NCBI RefSeq assembly: GCF_000012325.1
Contig: NC_003910.7
Location: 1,488,001 to 1,552,000, forward strand
Reading direction: 5' to 3'
DNA from: Colwellia psychrerythraea 34H
Lineage (GTDB): Bacteria > Pseudomonadota > Gammaproteobacteria > Enterobacterales > Alteromonadaceae
DNA length: 64,000 nt
This document shows positions 1 through 8,367 of this stretch, piece after piece (within the stretch, counting starts at the first letter, position 1; every line of letters begins with the position of its first letter). Both the position numbers and the translations under genes were made by a program. Below the pieces are notes generated by a model. That model saw nothing but the letters and a program-made list of their open reading frames with translations, was not told the origin of the DNA and did no database searches.

Positions 1-1
1 A

Positions 2-622
2 GACCGTGAATTATTTCACCTAATGGAGATAGAAGAGCACAGACTTTTTCCAAATGCCCTTGAATTATTAAGTGAAGAAGATTGGCAAGAGATGCGAGAA
101 GGGGATATGGAGATTGGTTGGATGTTAGCTAAAGAGCCAGTACCTTACCCAGCAGAAGAGTACGTGCATCCTGGCGAAGATAGGCGTAAACGCCGTTTAC
201 CTTTTTCAACCGACGATCGTATTCGCCTTGATGAAGGCTATATTTCGACAGAGCAGTTAAACCTGATGTTGCAGTTTATGCCAATAGATCTTACCTATGT
301 TGATGAAAATGATATCGTAGTTTTTTACAATCGCGGTGATAACCGTGTGTTCCCTCGCTCTGCTGGTATTATTGGTCGGGAAGTTAAGTTCTGTCACCCA
401 CCTAAGTCAGTCGATCACGTTTTGAAAATTCTTGAAGAATTTAAAAAGGGTACCCAAGATAAGGCTGAATTTTGGATTAACTTTAAAGATAAGAAAATTC
501 ATATTCGTTACTTTGCTATTAGAGATAAAGAAGGCACTTACAAAGGTGTTATTGAAATGTCGCAAGATATCACTGAGATTTTGAAAATAGAAGGTCAGCA
601 ACGATTACTTGATTGGGGCTAG
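2..622 (+). CDS. DUF438/PAS-domain protein with hemerythrin-like segment (5' truncated)
   Basis: The reading frame is open from base 2, so the gene begins before the window; the ATG at 23 is probably internal. The first visible residues (EIEEHRLFP) resemble the end of a hemerythrin HHE helix bundle. After a linker comes a PAS-like domain, roughly residues 75-190 counted from the ATG at 23, with the stretch FPRSAGIIGR and a closing DITEI motif typical of PAS sensors. This layout matches DUF438 proteins, cytoplasmic sensors thought to bind di-iron, haem or a small ligand. It converges tail-to-tail with the FAD dehydrogenase gene and has no obvious link to it. The family call is fairly firm; the ligand and partner are unknown. 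Confidence 0.75.
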   Translation, partial: DRELFHLMEIEEHRLFPNALELLSEEDWQEMREGDMEIGWMLAKEPVPYPAEEYVHPGEDRRKRRLPFSTDDRIRLDEGYISTEQLNLMLQFMPIDLTYVDENDIVVFYNRGDNRVFPRSAGIIGREVKFCHPPKSVDHVLKILEEFKKGTQDKAEFWINFKDKKIHIRYFAIRDKEGTYKGVIEMSQDITEILKIEGQQRLLDWG

Positions 623-753
623 TGATATCTCAGTTAACTGTATCTCAATTAAAATAATAAAATTCACAAAAGCATAAAGCTAATATTAGTAAGGCAGGGT
701 GGTTATTTACCACAATACCTTTTTCTGAACAGAGTTAACTTATTCAATATCGC

Positions 754-2037
754 TTAGTTAAAGCGGCGGATACAAAAAGGGTCTATATTAATTTCAGGTG
801 AATGCCCTGTCACTAACTGACCGATAAGTTTCCCCGTTATTGCTCCTTGGGTTAACCCTAAGTGCTGATGCCCAAGAGCAAAAAAAATTTTATCATGATT
901 TGGCGCTTGGCAAATTACAGGTAAAGAGTCAGGTAGTGATGGACGACACCCCATCCAAGCTTCTTGCTTCTCTTCATTTTCAGGCAATCTCTTTAAAATA
1001 TAAGCGGCATTACCTTTTAACATTTCAGCACGCTTATAATTTGCCGGAGCGTTCAGCCCCGCGTATTCAACAGTACCTGCTAACCTTAATGTTTTACCCA
1101 TCGGCGTAATAATAAAGCGACGTTCGGCAGAAGCAACGGGCCGAGACAAAAGGGCGCTGGCTGCTGCTGAAATGGGCAAACTCAAACTATATCCTCGCTC
1201 AGCTTCGATAGGTAAATGATAGTTTAAGCCATTGAGTAACTTTTTTGACCACGCGCCACATGCAATAACGCAGTGATCAACATGTAAATGTTGTTCATCT
1301 ATCTCTACGGTGACTCCAGACTGTGTCTGAGTGACAGAAGTTACGGCTGTTTGTTGAAAGGTCATGCCTTTACACATCGCAAACTCAGCCAATGTTTTGC
1401 TCAGTGCTAGCGGGTCAATTGTATGGGCAACATCAGTAAAATATAGTGAGTAGTTGATGTTGTTACTTAAATTGGGCTCTAACTCAAGGGTTTGCCTTTT
1501 ATCTAAAAGTTTTACCGCAATGCCCGCAGCTAAATAATGCTGATACATAAGCTCAACTTTAGTTCGGTCATTGGTTTCAAAGACTAGTAACGAACCATCT
1601 AAGCTAATTAAATGCTCGGCCTCAGCAGCTTTCAGTAGTGCTGTATAATGGTGGATGGCATTTTTGTTGAGTGCTTGTAGGGCTTTCTTGTTTTTGTTAC
1701 GTAGTGTTGGGCGCATATTATTAAAAAACTGCATAAACCACGGAATGGCTTTGATGAAGTGCTTGGCAGATAAAGCGACAGGCCCAAGCGGATCAAACAG
1801 TAATTTTGGCATTTGCCATAACAATGAAAACTCAGCAAGTGGAAAGACTTGTTCAGTAGCAAAATGACCAGCATTAGCTTTAGAGCACCCTAAACCAATG
1901 CCTTCTTTATCAAGTAAGGTCACTTGATAGCCTAAGCTTTGTAATTCTAACGCACAGTTTATACCGATAATTCCAGCACCGATAACCGCAACGGTTTGTT
2001 GTTTGTTATTCCCTTCTTGATCAACGACTGTGCTCAT
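754..2037 (-). CDS. FAD-dependent D-amino-acid dehydrogenase, probable D-hydroxyproline dehydrogenase
   Basis: A 427-residue DadA/DAO-family oxidoreductase. The N-terminus carries the dinucleotide-binding motif VIGAGIIGINCALEL followed by the acidic end of the second strand (LLDKEG). The C-terminus has the usual FAD-contacting GHQHLGLTQG segment. The family oxidises D-amino acids to imino acids and passes electrons to the respiratory chain. Next to a 4-hydroxyproline epimerase and a pyrroline-4-hydroxy-2-carboxylate deaminase, the likely substrate is cis-4-hydroxy-D-proline; this rests on context. The gene is divergent from the deaminase gene, and a 311-bp repeat element sits between them starting 45 bp upstream of the start codon. 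The ribosome binding site is weak. A general D-alanine/D-proline dehydrogenase is the main alternative. Confidence 0.82.
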   Translation of the reverse strand: MSTVVDQEGNNKQQTVAVIGAGIIGINCALELQSLGYQVTLLDKEGIGLGCSKANAGHFATEQVFPLAEFSLLWQMPKLLFDPLGPVALSAKHFIKAIPWFMQFFNNMRPTLRNKNKKALQALNKNAIHHYTALLKAAEAEHLISLDGSLLVFETNDRTKVELMYQHYLAAGIAVKLLDKRQTLELEPNLSNNINYSLYFTDVAHTIDPLALSKTLAEFAMCKGMTFQQTAVTSVTQTQSGVTVEIDEQHLHVDHCVIACGAWSKKLLNGLNYHLPIEAERGYSLSLPISAAASALLSRPVASAERRFIITPMGKTLRLAGTVEYAGLNAPANYKRAEMLKGNAAYILKRLPENEEKQEAWMGCRPSLPDSLPVICQAPNHDKIFFALGHQHLGLTQGAITGKLIGQLVTGHSPEINIDPFCIRRFN

Positions 2038-2081
2038 TTAACTAATACCCTGTGATGACTGAAAGTTTAAATCGATAGTGT

Positions 2082-2392
2082 TATACCCGTAATCATTCAA
2101 AATGCTCGATTCAGAGTGCTTGAGCAATTTCAGTTTGAGGCGCGTCAATTAAATCAGGGTTATTCCCTATTTCTTTGGCGCAACAATAAAATGATATTAC
2201 TCAAGCGCTTCTTTGATGGGGCTAAAAACGATTTATACGTCGTTATTGATTTTGAGAAAGACGCTACATGGATGTAGCTTATTAGAGAATGCAGGAGCAT
2301 ATTCTCCTGAACAACCATTCACTACAATCAATGCCTTGCCTAAATCGTTTTTTCTCCCACTGAAACATGCATTTTGAATGATCACGGGTATA
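2082..2392. repeat. TIR-bounded dispersed element, class A copy 1
   Basis: The ends form an imperfect terminal inverted repeat (TATACCCGTAATCATTCAAA at the left; the right end reads ...TTTGAATGATCACGGGTATA). Inside is a 12-bp inverted pair (AAAAACGATTTA / TAAATCGTTTTT) enclosing a core with GTTATTGATTTTGA and CAATCAATGCCTTGCC. Related copies lie at 14620-14760, 21083-21346 and 28008-28273. No gene is inside. It resembles a MITE or a large palindromic intergenic repeat. Confidence 0.8.
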
Positions 2393-2489
2393 TTGGCATT
2401 TTGATTAAATAACCTCAGCACGGCTTAATAATTAATTTACTGTTTTATCTATCTCTTAAGCAGAGTTGAGGTTAAGTCAAAAATTATAC

Positions 2490-2519
2490 TTGCCACAAAT
2501 TAAATATTGTATACAATAT
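2490..2519 (+). promoter_or_regulatory. Promoter with GntR-type palindromic operator over the -10
   Basis: TTGCCA (2490-2495), a 16-bp spacer and TACAAT (2512-2517) form a sigma-70-like promoter for the DapA-family gene. The -10 lies inside a perfect 16-bp palindrome, ATATTGTATACAATAT (2504-2519). TTGTATACAA is a typical site shape for GntR-family (FCD/FadR-like) repressors; this assignment is inferred, and no GntR gene is in the window. A matching arrangement occurs at 16125-16152. Confidence 0.55.
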
Positions 2520-2605
2520 ATTTAAATCTGACTAGCAATAGTTTATCAAAACCAATTGTGGAGTGTCGCGATTGGTCTTTAATCACGAAAAATGAAGAGA
2601 ATATT

Positions 2606-3520
2606 ATGAACGTAAACTGGCAAGGTGTTTACCCAGCAGTAACAACGCAATACAACGAAGATTTATCTATTAACTTTGAAGCAACTACTCAAATGGTTGA
2701 TACCATTATCAAAGAAGGTGTTAATGGCATCATTGCTTTAGGAACTGTTGGTGAAAATGCTTCACATACCCGTGAAGAAAAAGTCGCTATTTTAAAAGCG
2801 GTAAAAGAAGTTGTTGCGGGTCGTGTGCCGGTACTTTCTGGTGTTGCTGAAACATCGACTCAGTTTGCGATTGAATTCTCACAAGCCTGCGAAGCAATAG
2901 GTATTGATGGCTTAATGGTTTTACCAGGCATGATTTACAAATCTGATGAAAGCGAAGCGGTAAATCATTATCAGCAAATTGCGCGTAATTGTGGTTTACC
3001 TATTATGATTTACAACAACCCTGTTACTTATGGTGTTGATGTTGGCATTGAAGGCATGAAAATCTTGGCACAAGAAGACAACATAGTATCAATTAAAGAA
3101 GCAACTGAAGATACGCGTCGTATCTCTGAGTTGTACTCCGCATTTGATGATCGTTTTGTTATCTTTGGCGGTGTAGATGATATTGCCCTTGAATCTTTAA
3201 TGCTGGGTTGTACTGGCTGGATTTCAGGCTTAACAAATGTTTTCCCAAAAGAGTCCGTTGCTATCTATAAATTAGCAGAGCAAGGACGTTATGCCGAAGC
3301 CCTTGAAATTTGGCGCTGGTTCTTACCTTTATTACGCTTAGATACCGTACCTAAACTTGTTCAGTGCATTAAATTATGTGAACAACTTGCTGGTCGTGGT
3401 AGCGAATTAACACGTGCCCCACGTATGCCTTTAGTTGGTGATGAGCGAGCAAACGTTGAACGTATCTATAATGAAGCGGTTGCTAATCGTATCGATTTAA
3501 GCAAATTCAACTTAGATTAA
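2606..3520 (+). CDS. DapA-family aldolase/deaminase, probable 1-pyrroline-4-hydroxy-2-carboxylate deaminase
   Basis: A 304-residue class I aldolase of the dihydrodipicolinate synthase/N-acetylneuraminate lyase family. Visible family marks are GIIALGTVGENASH near the N-terminus, the tyrosine of MIYNNPVTYGVD, and the Schiff-base lysine in VSIKEATED. In hydroxyproline degradation such enzymes deaminate and dehydrate pyrroline-4-hydroxy-2-carboxylate to 2-oxoglutarate semialdehyde; context with epimerase and semialdehyde dehydrogenase supports that role. The frame stays open upstream to a TTG at 2507, but the ATG at 2606 has GAAGAG just before it and starts the conserved MNVNWQGVYPA sequence, so the shorter start is chosen. 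The operator/promoter lies about 90-115 bp upstream. Confidence 0.85.
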   Translation: MNVNWQGVYPAVTTQYNEDLSINFEATTQMVDTIIKEGVNGIIALGTVGENASHTREEKVAILKAVKEVVAGRVPVLSGVAETSTQFAIEFSQACEAIGIDGLMVLPGMIYKSDESEAVNHYQQIARNCGLPIMIYNNPVTYGVDVGIEGMKILAQEDNIVSIKEATEDTRRISELYSAFDDRFVIFGGVDDIALESLMLGCTGWISGLTNVFPKESVAIYKLAEQGRYAEALEIWRWFLPLLRLDTVPKLVQCIKLCEQLAGRGSELTRAPRMPLVGDERANVERIYNEAVANRIDLSKFNLD

Positions 3521-3540
3521 TTTTCGATCTCTCATTAATT

Positions 3541-3573
3541 CGCGAGTCTTGAAAGTCTTTTTCAGTACTCGCG
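3541..3573 (+). other. Intergenic hairpin between deaminase and epimerase genes
   Basis: CGCGAGT (3541-3547) pairs with ACTCGCG (3567-3573) around a 19-nt loop. No T-run follows, so it is more likely an mRNA stability or processing hairpin than a full terminator. Confidence 0.4.
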
Positions 3574-3616
3574 CATCGTTAGTTAATTAAGATAAATTAC
3601 AACGCTTGGGGACAAT

Positions 3617-4630
3617 ATGGTTAAGGGTACATTTTTTTGTATTGATGCACACACTTGTGGTAATCCGGTTCGATTAGTAACCAGCGGTCACCCCCATTTA
3701 GTGGGTAAAACTATGAGTGAAAAGCGACTTGATTTCATTGAGCGCTATGACTGGATACGTCGAGGGTTAATGTTTGAACCGCGTGGGCACGATATGATGT
3801 CTGGTGCATTTTTATATCCACCTTGCAGTAATAATGCCGATGCATCGATTCTATTTATTGAAACTTCTGGCTGCCTACCTATGTGTGGCCATGGCACTAT
3901 TGGCACGGTTACCGCAGGATTAGAGAGCGGTATTATCACGCCAAAAATTCCAGGTAAGCTCATTATCGATGTGCCTGCAGGTCAAATTATCATTGAGTAT
4001 CAAGAAAATGATGGCAAAGTTTCTAACGTTAAAATATTCAATGTTGCCTCCTACTTAGCACACCGAGATATCACTTTAGATATTCCTGAGTTGGGTCAGT
4101 TAACTGTCGATGTCTCTTACGGCGGTAATTTTTATGTGATTGTTGAACCACAAGAAAACTTCCCCGGAATCGACCAATGGAGTGCTGCAGCGATATTACA
4201 GTGGAGTCCTGTTATTCGTGAAGTGGCAAGTAAAACCCTTGATTGTGTTCACCCAGAAGATGCCAGTGTTAATGGCGTTAGCCACGTTTTGTGGACAGGA
4301 AAATCGCAAACCAAAGGCTCAGACGCAGCCAATGCGGTATTTTATGGCGATAAAGCCATTGACCGCTCTCCTTGCGGCACGGGAACTAGCGCGAGAATGG
4401 CACAATTATTTGCCAAAGGTGAGTTAGCTTTAGGGGATACTTTTATTCATGAGAGTTATATCGGTAGTCAATTCACCGGCAAGATTGAAGGTGTTGTGGA
4501 GTTAGCTACTCAAGGCAAACCTATAACCGCCATAATGCCGAGCATACAAGGTTGGGCGAAAGTTTTTGCAAAAAACTGCATCACTATTGATGACGATGAC
4601 CCTTATGCTTTTGGCTTTAGCGTTAAGTAA
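3617..4630 (+). CDS. 4-hydroxyproline 2-epimerase (proline racemase family, Cys/Cys type)
   Basis: A 337-residue proline-racemase-fold protein. Both catalytic cysteines are visible: Cys90 in MCGHGTIG and Cys253 in DRSPCGTGTSA. The Cys/Cys pair marks racemases/epimerases, in contrast to the Cys/Thr dehydratases, and the length fits 4-hydroxyproline 2-epimerases. The reaction is trans-4-hydroxy-L-proline to cis-4-hydroxy-D-proline in the cytoplasm, feeding the FAD dehydrogenase. The gene follows the DapA-family gene by 96 bp and is probably co-transcribed. Proline racemase activity cannot be excluded from sequence alone. Confidence 0.88.
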   Translation: MVKGTFFCIDAHTCGNPVRLVTSGHPHLVGKTMSEKRLDFIERYDWIRRGLMFEPRGHDMMSGAFLYPPCSNNADASILFIETSGCLPMCGHGTIGTVTAGLESGIITPKIPGKLIIDVPAGQIIIEYQENDGKVSNVKIFNVASYLAHRDITLDIPELGQLTVDVSYGGNFYVIVEPQENFPGIDQWSAAAILQWSPVIREVASKTLDCVHPEDASVNGVSHVLWTGKSQTKGSDAANAVFYGDKAIDRSPCGTGTSARMAQLFAKGELALGDTFIHESYIGSQFTGKIEGVVELATQGKPITAIMPSIQGWAKVFAKNCITIDDDDPYAFGFSVK

Positions 4631-4664
4631 ACTAACTAATACAGAGCTAACAAAGGGTGAAAAC

Positions 4665-4742
4665 ATGGAAAACTCCCATCGTATTCTTTGTTTAAGTGAA
4701 GGTTTAAGCACAACTTTAAGCACAACTTTAAGCAGAATTTAA
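4665..4742 (+). CDS. Possible 25-residue leader peptide overlapping a 12-bp repeat
   Basis: An ATG at 4665 follows AAAGGG at a good distance and opens a 25-codon frame rich in Leu, Ser and Thr, ending at TAA 4740-4742. The second half is built from the 12-bp tandem repeat at 4691-4762, which encodes LST-T units. It lies between the epimerase and aldehyde dehydrogenase genes. It could be a translated leader or chance; there is no homology support. Confidence 0.25.
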   Translation: MENSHRILCLSEGLSTTLSTTLSRI

Positions 4743-4762
4743 ATACAAATTTAACTACGAAT
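4691..4762 (+). repeat. Decaying 12-bp tandem repeat
   Basis: Six head-to-tail 12-bp units are visible. Two are identical (TTTAAGCACAAC at 4703 and 4715), followed by TTTAAGCAGAAT, TTAAATACAAAT and TTAACTACGAAT, and preceded by TTTAAGTGAAGG. Similarity fades away from the two perfect copies. Confidence 0.7.
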
Positions 4763-4817
4763 TACACCCAGTGTCTTTATTTAATAAAGGCACTTAGCAA
4801 TATAAGTGAGTAAGAAC

Positions 4818-6350
4818 ATGACAATAACAGGACAGAATTTAATTGCTGGCGAATGGTCAGGCAATACACAAGGTGGCTTTAAAGCATTTAATGCCCAAAC
4901 ACATTGTGCTATTGATCTTGAGTTTGCTGAGGCAACAATGCTTGAAGTAAACACCGCGGTCAACCGTGCCAATGAAGCGTTCATTACTTATAGCCAGTTA
5001 AGTGCAAAAAAGCGCGCTACTTTCTTACGGACCATTGGGGCTGAAATTCTTGCCTTAGGTGATGAACTTGTTGAAACCGCTTGTGGTGAAACAGGTTTAC
5101 CAGCAATGCGTATTCAAGGTGAGCGAGGCAGAACAATTGGCCAACTTGGTTTATTTGCTGATTTATTAGAAGCAGGTGAGTATCAAGGCGTTATTGAGCA
5201 AGCAAACAATGATCGCCAACCGTTACCAAAGCCAGATACCCGTTTAGGTTATTTACCTTTAGGTGTCGTTGGTGTTTTTGCAGCAAGTAACTTTCCTCTT
5301 GCTTTCTCTACTGCTGGTGGTGACACCGCATCGGCATTAGCTGCGGGCTGTCCTGTGGTGATGAAAGCGCACGCCGCACATCCAGCTACCGCTGAATTAG
5401 TCGCAAGAGCAATACTCAAAGCGATTGATATTTGCGAATTAGACCGTGGAGTGTTCTCCCTTATTCAAGGTAAAAACTACGCTATTGCTACGCAAATTGT
5501 GACTCACCCATTAGTGAAGGCTGTTGGTTTTACGGGCTCTGAACGTGTAGGTATGATTTTACAAGCGCAAATTTATCAACGCCCTGAGCCTATTCCTTTT
5601 TATGGCGAGCTTGGCAGTATTAACCCGCAATTTATTATGCCTAATAAATTGGCACAAGATGGCAATGAAATAGCACAAGGCCTAGTTGCTTCATTAATGA
5701 TGGGACAAGGACAATTTTGTACCAGCCCTGGGGTTTGGGTGGTCGTAGGTAGTGAAGAAAGTGAAAATTACCAAACTTTTATCGCCTCAGCAAGTGAAGC
5801 GTTAGCACAACAATCTGCTGGTGTTATGTTAACGCCTGCCATGTGTGCCAGCTATAACGATGCTGTTGCAGAGCGTGAAGCGCTGAGCGGTGTTAGTTTG
5901 CTATCAACAGGCCTTATGGGAAATGAGCAAGAGTGTTCAGCGTCTTTATTTGCCACCGATCTTGCTACATTCGCTAAAACGCCATTATTACAAGAAGAAG
6001 TGTTTGGCTTTAGTGCTTTGGTTGTTCGCTGTGAAGATACGACTGAAATGATGGAGTTTGTAACATTACTTAAAGGTAATTTAACCGCCAGTATTCATGG
6101 TTTGAATAGTGATTTAGCTGAAGCCAAAGTGCTGAGTCAAAGTCTTGCCCATAAAGTAGGACGCTTGATTTACAATCAAATGCCTACAGGTGTTGAAGTG
6201 TGCGCCTCAATGAATCACGGTGGTCCGTTCCCAGCATCAACTAATATCAGAACAACGTCAGTGGGCAGTGAAGCCATTACTCGTTTTAGACGTCCTATCT
6301 GTTATCAAAATATGCCGGCAGAGTTGTTACCGACCTTGTTGAGAGATTAA
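4818..6350 (+). CDS. 2-oxoglutarate semialdehyde (2,5-dioxovalerate) dehydrogenase
   Basis: A 510-residue NAD(P)-dependent aldehyde dehydrogenase. The cofactor-binding stretch GVFAASNFPLAFSTAGGD, the catalytic glutamate region (ELGSINP) and the catalytic cysteine (GQGQFCTSPG) are all visible. The AASNFPLAFS signature is typical of the ketoglutaric semialdehyde dehydrogenase group. It would oxidise 2-oxoglutarate semialdehyde to 2-oxoglutarate, the last step of the 4-hydroxyproline branch. A GTG at 4806 would add four residues (MSKN); the ATG at 4818 is preferred because it begins the conserved MTITGQNLIAG. A terminator-like hairpin follows. Confidence 0.87.
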   Translation: MTITGQNLIAGEWSGNTQGGFKAFNAQTHCAIDLEFAEATMLEVNTAVNRANEAFITYSQLSAKKRATFLRTIGAEILALGDELVETACGETGLPAMRIQGERGRTIGQLGLFADLLEAGEYQGVIEQANNDRQPLPKPDTRLGYLPLGVVGVFAASNFPLAFSTAGGDTASALAAGCPVVMKAHAAHPATAELVARAILKAIDICELDRGVFSLIQGKNYAIATQIVTHPLVKAVGFTGSERVGMILQAQIYQRPEPIPFYGELGSINPQFIMPNKLAQDGNEIAQGLVASLMMGQGQFCTSPGVWVVVGSEESENYQTFIASASEALAQQSAGVMLTPAMCASYNDAVAEREALSGVSLLSTGLMGNEQECSASLFATDLATFAKTPLLQEEVFGFSALVVRCEDTTEMMEFVTLLKGNLTASIHGLNSDLAEAKVLSQSLAHKVGRLIYNQMPTGVEVCASMNHGGPFPASTNIRTTSVGSEAITRFRRPICYQNMPAELLPTLLRD

Positions 6351-6365
6351 CTAAAGATAAGTTTA

Positions 6366-6400
6366 AAGCCAAGTGCACATTATGTTCTTGGTTTTTTTTT
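6366..6400 (+). terminator. Intrinsic terminator after the semialdehyde dehydrogenase gene
   Basis: AAGCCAAG pairs with CTTGGTTT (one G-T wobble) across a 13-nt loop, and the arm runs into about nine T residues. It separates the dehydrogenase gene from the transporter gene. Confidence 0.6.
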
Positions 6401-6476
6401 CGCTAAAGTTCATTGTTACGTTCAATTGCAGAACTGAACTATTGTCACAGATTTTACACTACAGGTAGATAAGATA

Positions 6477-8291
6477 GTGAGCCAAACTAAACGAAGTCCT
6501 TTTCAGCGATCCTTTTATGTAGCCAATACCATGGAGATTTTTGAGCGACTTGCTTGGTATGGCATGTATACACTACTTGCTAGTTATATTATGACGCCAA
6601 GTTCTCAAGGCGGCTTAGGTTTAGGTAATACTGAGCGTGGCTTGATTATGGGCGTGGTGCCTTTCTTTCTTTATCTTTTTCCTGTCATTTCTGGCGCATT
6701 AGCAGACAGATTTGGCTATCGAAAAATGTTCTTATTGTCTTTTATTTTAATGGCGCCGAGTTATTATTTCTTAGGTTACGCCAAAGATTTAACAAGCTTT
6801 ATGAGCATATTCATGTTGATAGCGCTTGGCGCTGGAATCTTTAAACCAGTAGTCACCGCAACCATTAGCCGAACAACGGATGATACTAACCGCGGTTTAG
6901 GCTTTGGTATTTTTTATATGATGGTTAATATTGGCGGCTTTCTAGGCCCAGTATTAGCGCCGATAATTCAAAAGCATTATGGCTGGCAATGGGTGTTCAT
7001 TTTTGCCTGTATTTGGATTTCGGTAAATTTTATTCCAGCGTTATTTTTCTATAAAGAGCCTGAACGTCATGCAAAAAACAAAACTCTGAAACAAGTCTTT
7101 CAAGAAATGCAGCAGGTACTTGGTAATTTCCGTTTAGCCTTATTAGTCGTTCCTTTATTGGTGCTGTTAGTGGCTTTTTATGCGGGTTTTATTGGCGCAC
7201 AAAGTACGCTGTTAATTGTTATCTTTCTGGTGATCAGTGCTGCTGTTTGGGATATTACTGTGGCGAAATATAGTGCCCCAAATAGCAATAAAGTCACTGA
7301 ACATGACTTGTTAGCGCCAGTAAGTTTGCCATGGTATTTACAAAAAATGCGTATTGGTAATAAACCTTTTATGATCTATTTGCTTATTTTGACAGGGTTT
7401 TGGACTGTCTATATGCAAATTTTCGTTACCTTACCTGTCTACATTCGAGATTTTGTCGATAGTTCAGATTTAGTCTCAATTCTTCATTCTCTTAGTCCTT
7501 GGTTACATGATGTTTTAACGTCAGTTAATATTGACATACTATCGGGGGAAATCTCACGATTAGCTGAGTATTATCGAGAGGTCGATATCGGCCAAAGTCC
7601 TATGGCTTTACAAGAGGTAATACGCACGTTTTCCGCACTCGATGTACGTATTCCTGAGCATGAAATTATCCATAGTTTTGCTCAACTAAATCAAATGCAG
7701 TTAGTAACGGACCCAAGTGCAGAAGCATTAAGCAAAAACTTAGCGATTCAGTGGTCGACGCAATATCGTCAAATGAATCCCGCGACTATTTTAAGCATCG
7801 ATTTTTTAATGATTATTATTTTTCAAATTGCTATCAGCCACGTTGTTGATAAGTTTAAAGCCTTGCCGGCGTTGATTGTCGGTACCGCCATTTTATCCGT
7901 TTCTATGTTAATGCAGGGCTTTGCCCACGGCTTGATCTTTGGCGGATTGTTTGTGTGTTGTGGGGTTATGGTATTTGCCGTTGGCGAGATGATTTCAGCA
8001 CCTAAAAGCCAAGAATACGTGGCAAGCTTTGCCCCTAAAGATAAAGCGGCCATGTTCATGGGCTACTACTTTGTTTCTATGGCATTAGGTAATTTATTTG
8101 CTGGCTTACTTTCAGGTTGGTTATATGGCTATTTTGCCAGCCAATTATCACGTCCTGAATGGATGTGGGCCATTATTGCCTGTCTAGGTTTTGTGACTTG
8201 TATCGCTTTTTATTTTTTTAATAAGCACTTTATTAGCGATATACAAAAACAGCAGTTAGCACAAAAAGAGCAGTCATTATCGGTCGCTTAA
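6477..8291 (+). CDS. POT/PTR-family proton-coupled peptide transporter with a soluble insert
   Basis: A 604-residue major-facilitator protein with about a dozen hydrophobic segments. The proton-coupling motif ExxER of the POT family is present as EIFER (residues 20-24), followed by LAWYG. The N-terminal half has GALADRFGYRK between helices 2 and 3, and GxFxxxFY-like GLGFGIFYMMVN in helix 5. An unusual polar block of about 105 residues (roughly 327-432) interrupts the C-terminal helical bundle, making it longer than typical bacterial POT proteins. In this locus it probably imports Pro/Hyp-containing di- or tripeptides for the M24 peptidases (inference). The start is a GTG with AGGTAGATAAG upstream. 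Confidence 0.8.
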   Translation: MSQTKRSPFQRSFYVANTMEIFERLAWYGMYTLLASYIMTPSSQGGLGLGNTERGLIMGVVPFFLYLFPVISGALADRFGYRKMFLLSFILMAPSYYFLGYAKDLTSFMSIFMLIALGAGIFKPVVTATISRTTDDTNRGLGFGIFYMMVNIGGFLGPVLAPIIQKHYGWQWVFIFACIWISVNFIPALFFYKEPERHAKNKTLKQVFQEMQQVLGNFRLALLVVPLLVLLVAFYAGFIGAQSTLLIVIFLVISAAVWDITVAKYSAPNSNKVTEHDLLAPVSLPWYLQKMRIGNKPFMIYLLILTGFWTVYMQIFVTLPVYIRDFVDSSDLVSILHSLSPWLHDVLTSVNIDILSGEISRLAEYYREVDIGQSPMALQEVIRTFSALDVRIPEHEIIHSFAQLNQMQLVTDPSAEALSKNLAIQWSTQYRQMNPATILSIDFLMIIIFQIAISHVVDKFKALPALIVGTAILSVSMLMQGFAHGLIFGGLFVCCGVMVFAVGEMISAPKSQEYVASFAPKDKAAMFMGYYFVSMALGNLFAGLLSGWLYGYFASQLSRPEWMWAIIACLGFVTCIAFYFFNKHFISDIQKQQLAQKEQSLSVA

Positions 8292-8301
8292 GGAATAAGT
8301 T

Positions 8302-8367
8302 ATGAGTAAAAATAGAGTAGTACCATTGTGTTTCAGTAAATTGTTAAGGAATGAGAATCAGCAATGA
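8302..8367 (+). CDS. Possible 21-residue coupled upstream peptide
   Basis: An ATG at 8302 follows AAGGAATAAGTT and opens a 21-codon frame whose TGA (8365-8367) overlaps the ATG of the dehydratase gene in an ATGA arrangement. That geometry is typical of translational coupling. The peptide (MSKNRVVPLC...) is not recognised. It may be a leader or chance. Confidence 0.35.
   Translation: MSKNRVVPLCFSKLLRNENQQ

Noticed and set aside
2082..2392. Integron attC-like site (inverted arms around a core)
   Set aside because: No integrase or gene-cassette layout is present and the terminal TATACCC repeats are unlike attC ends.
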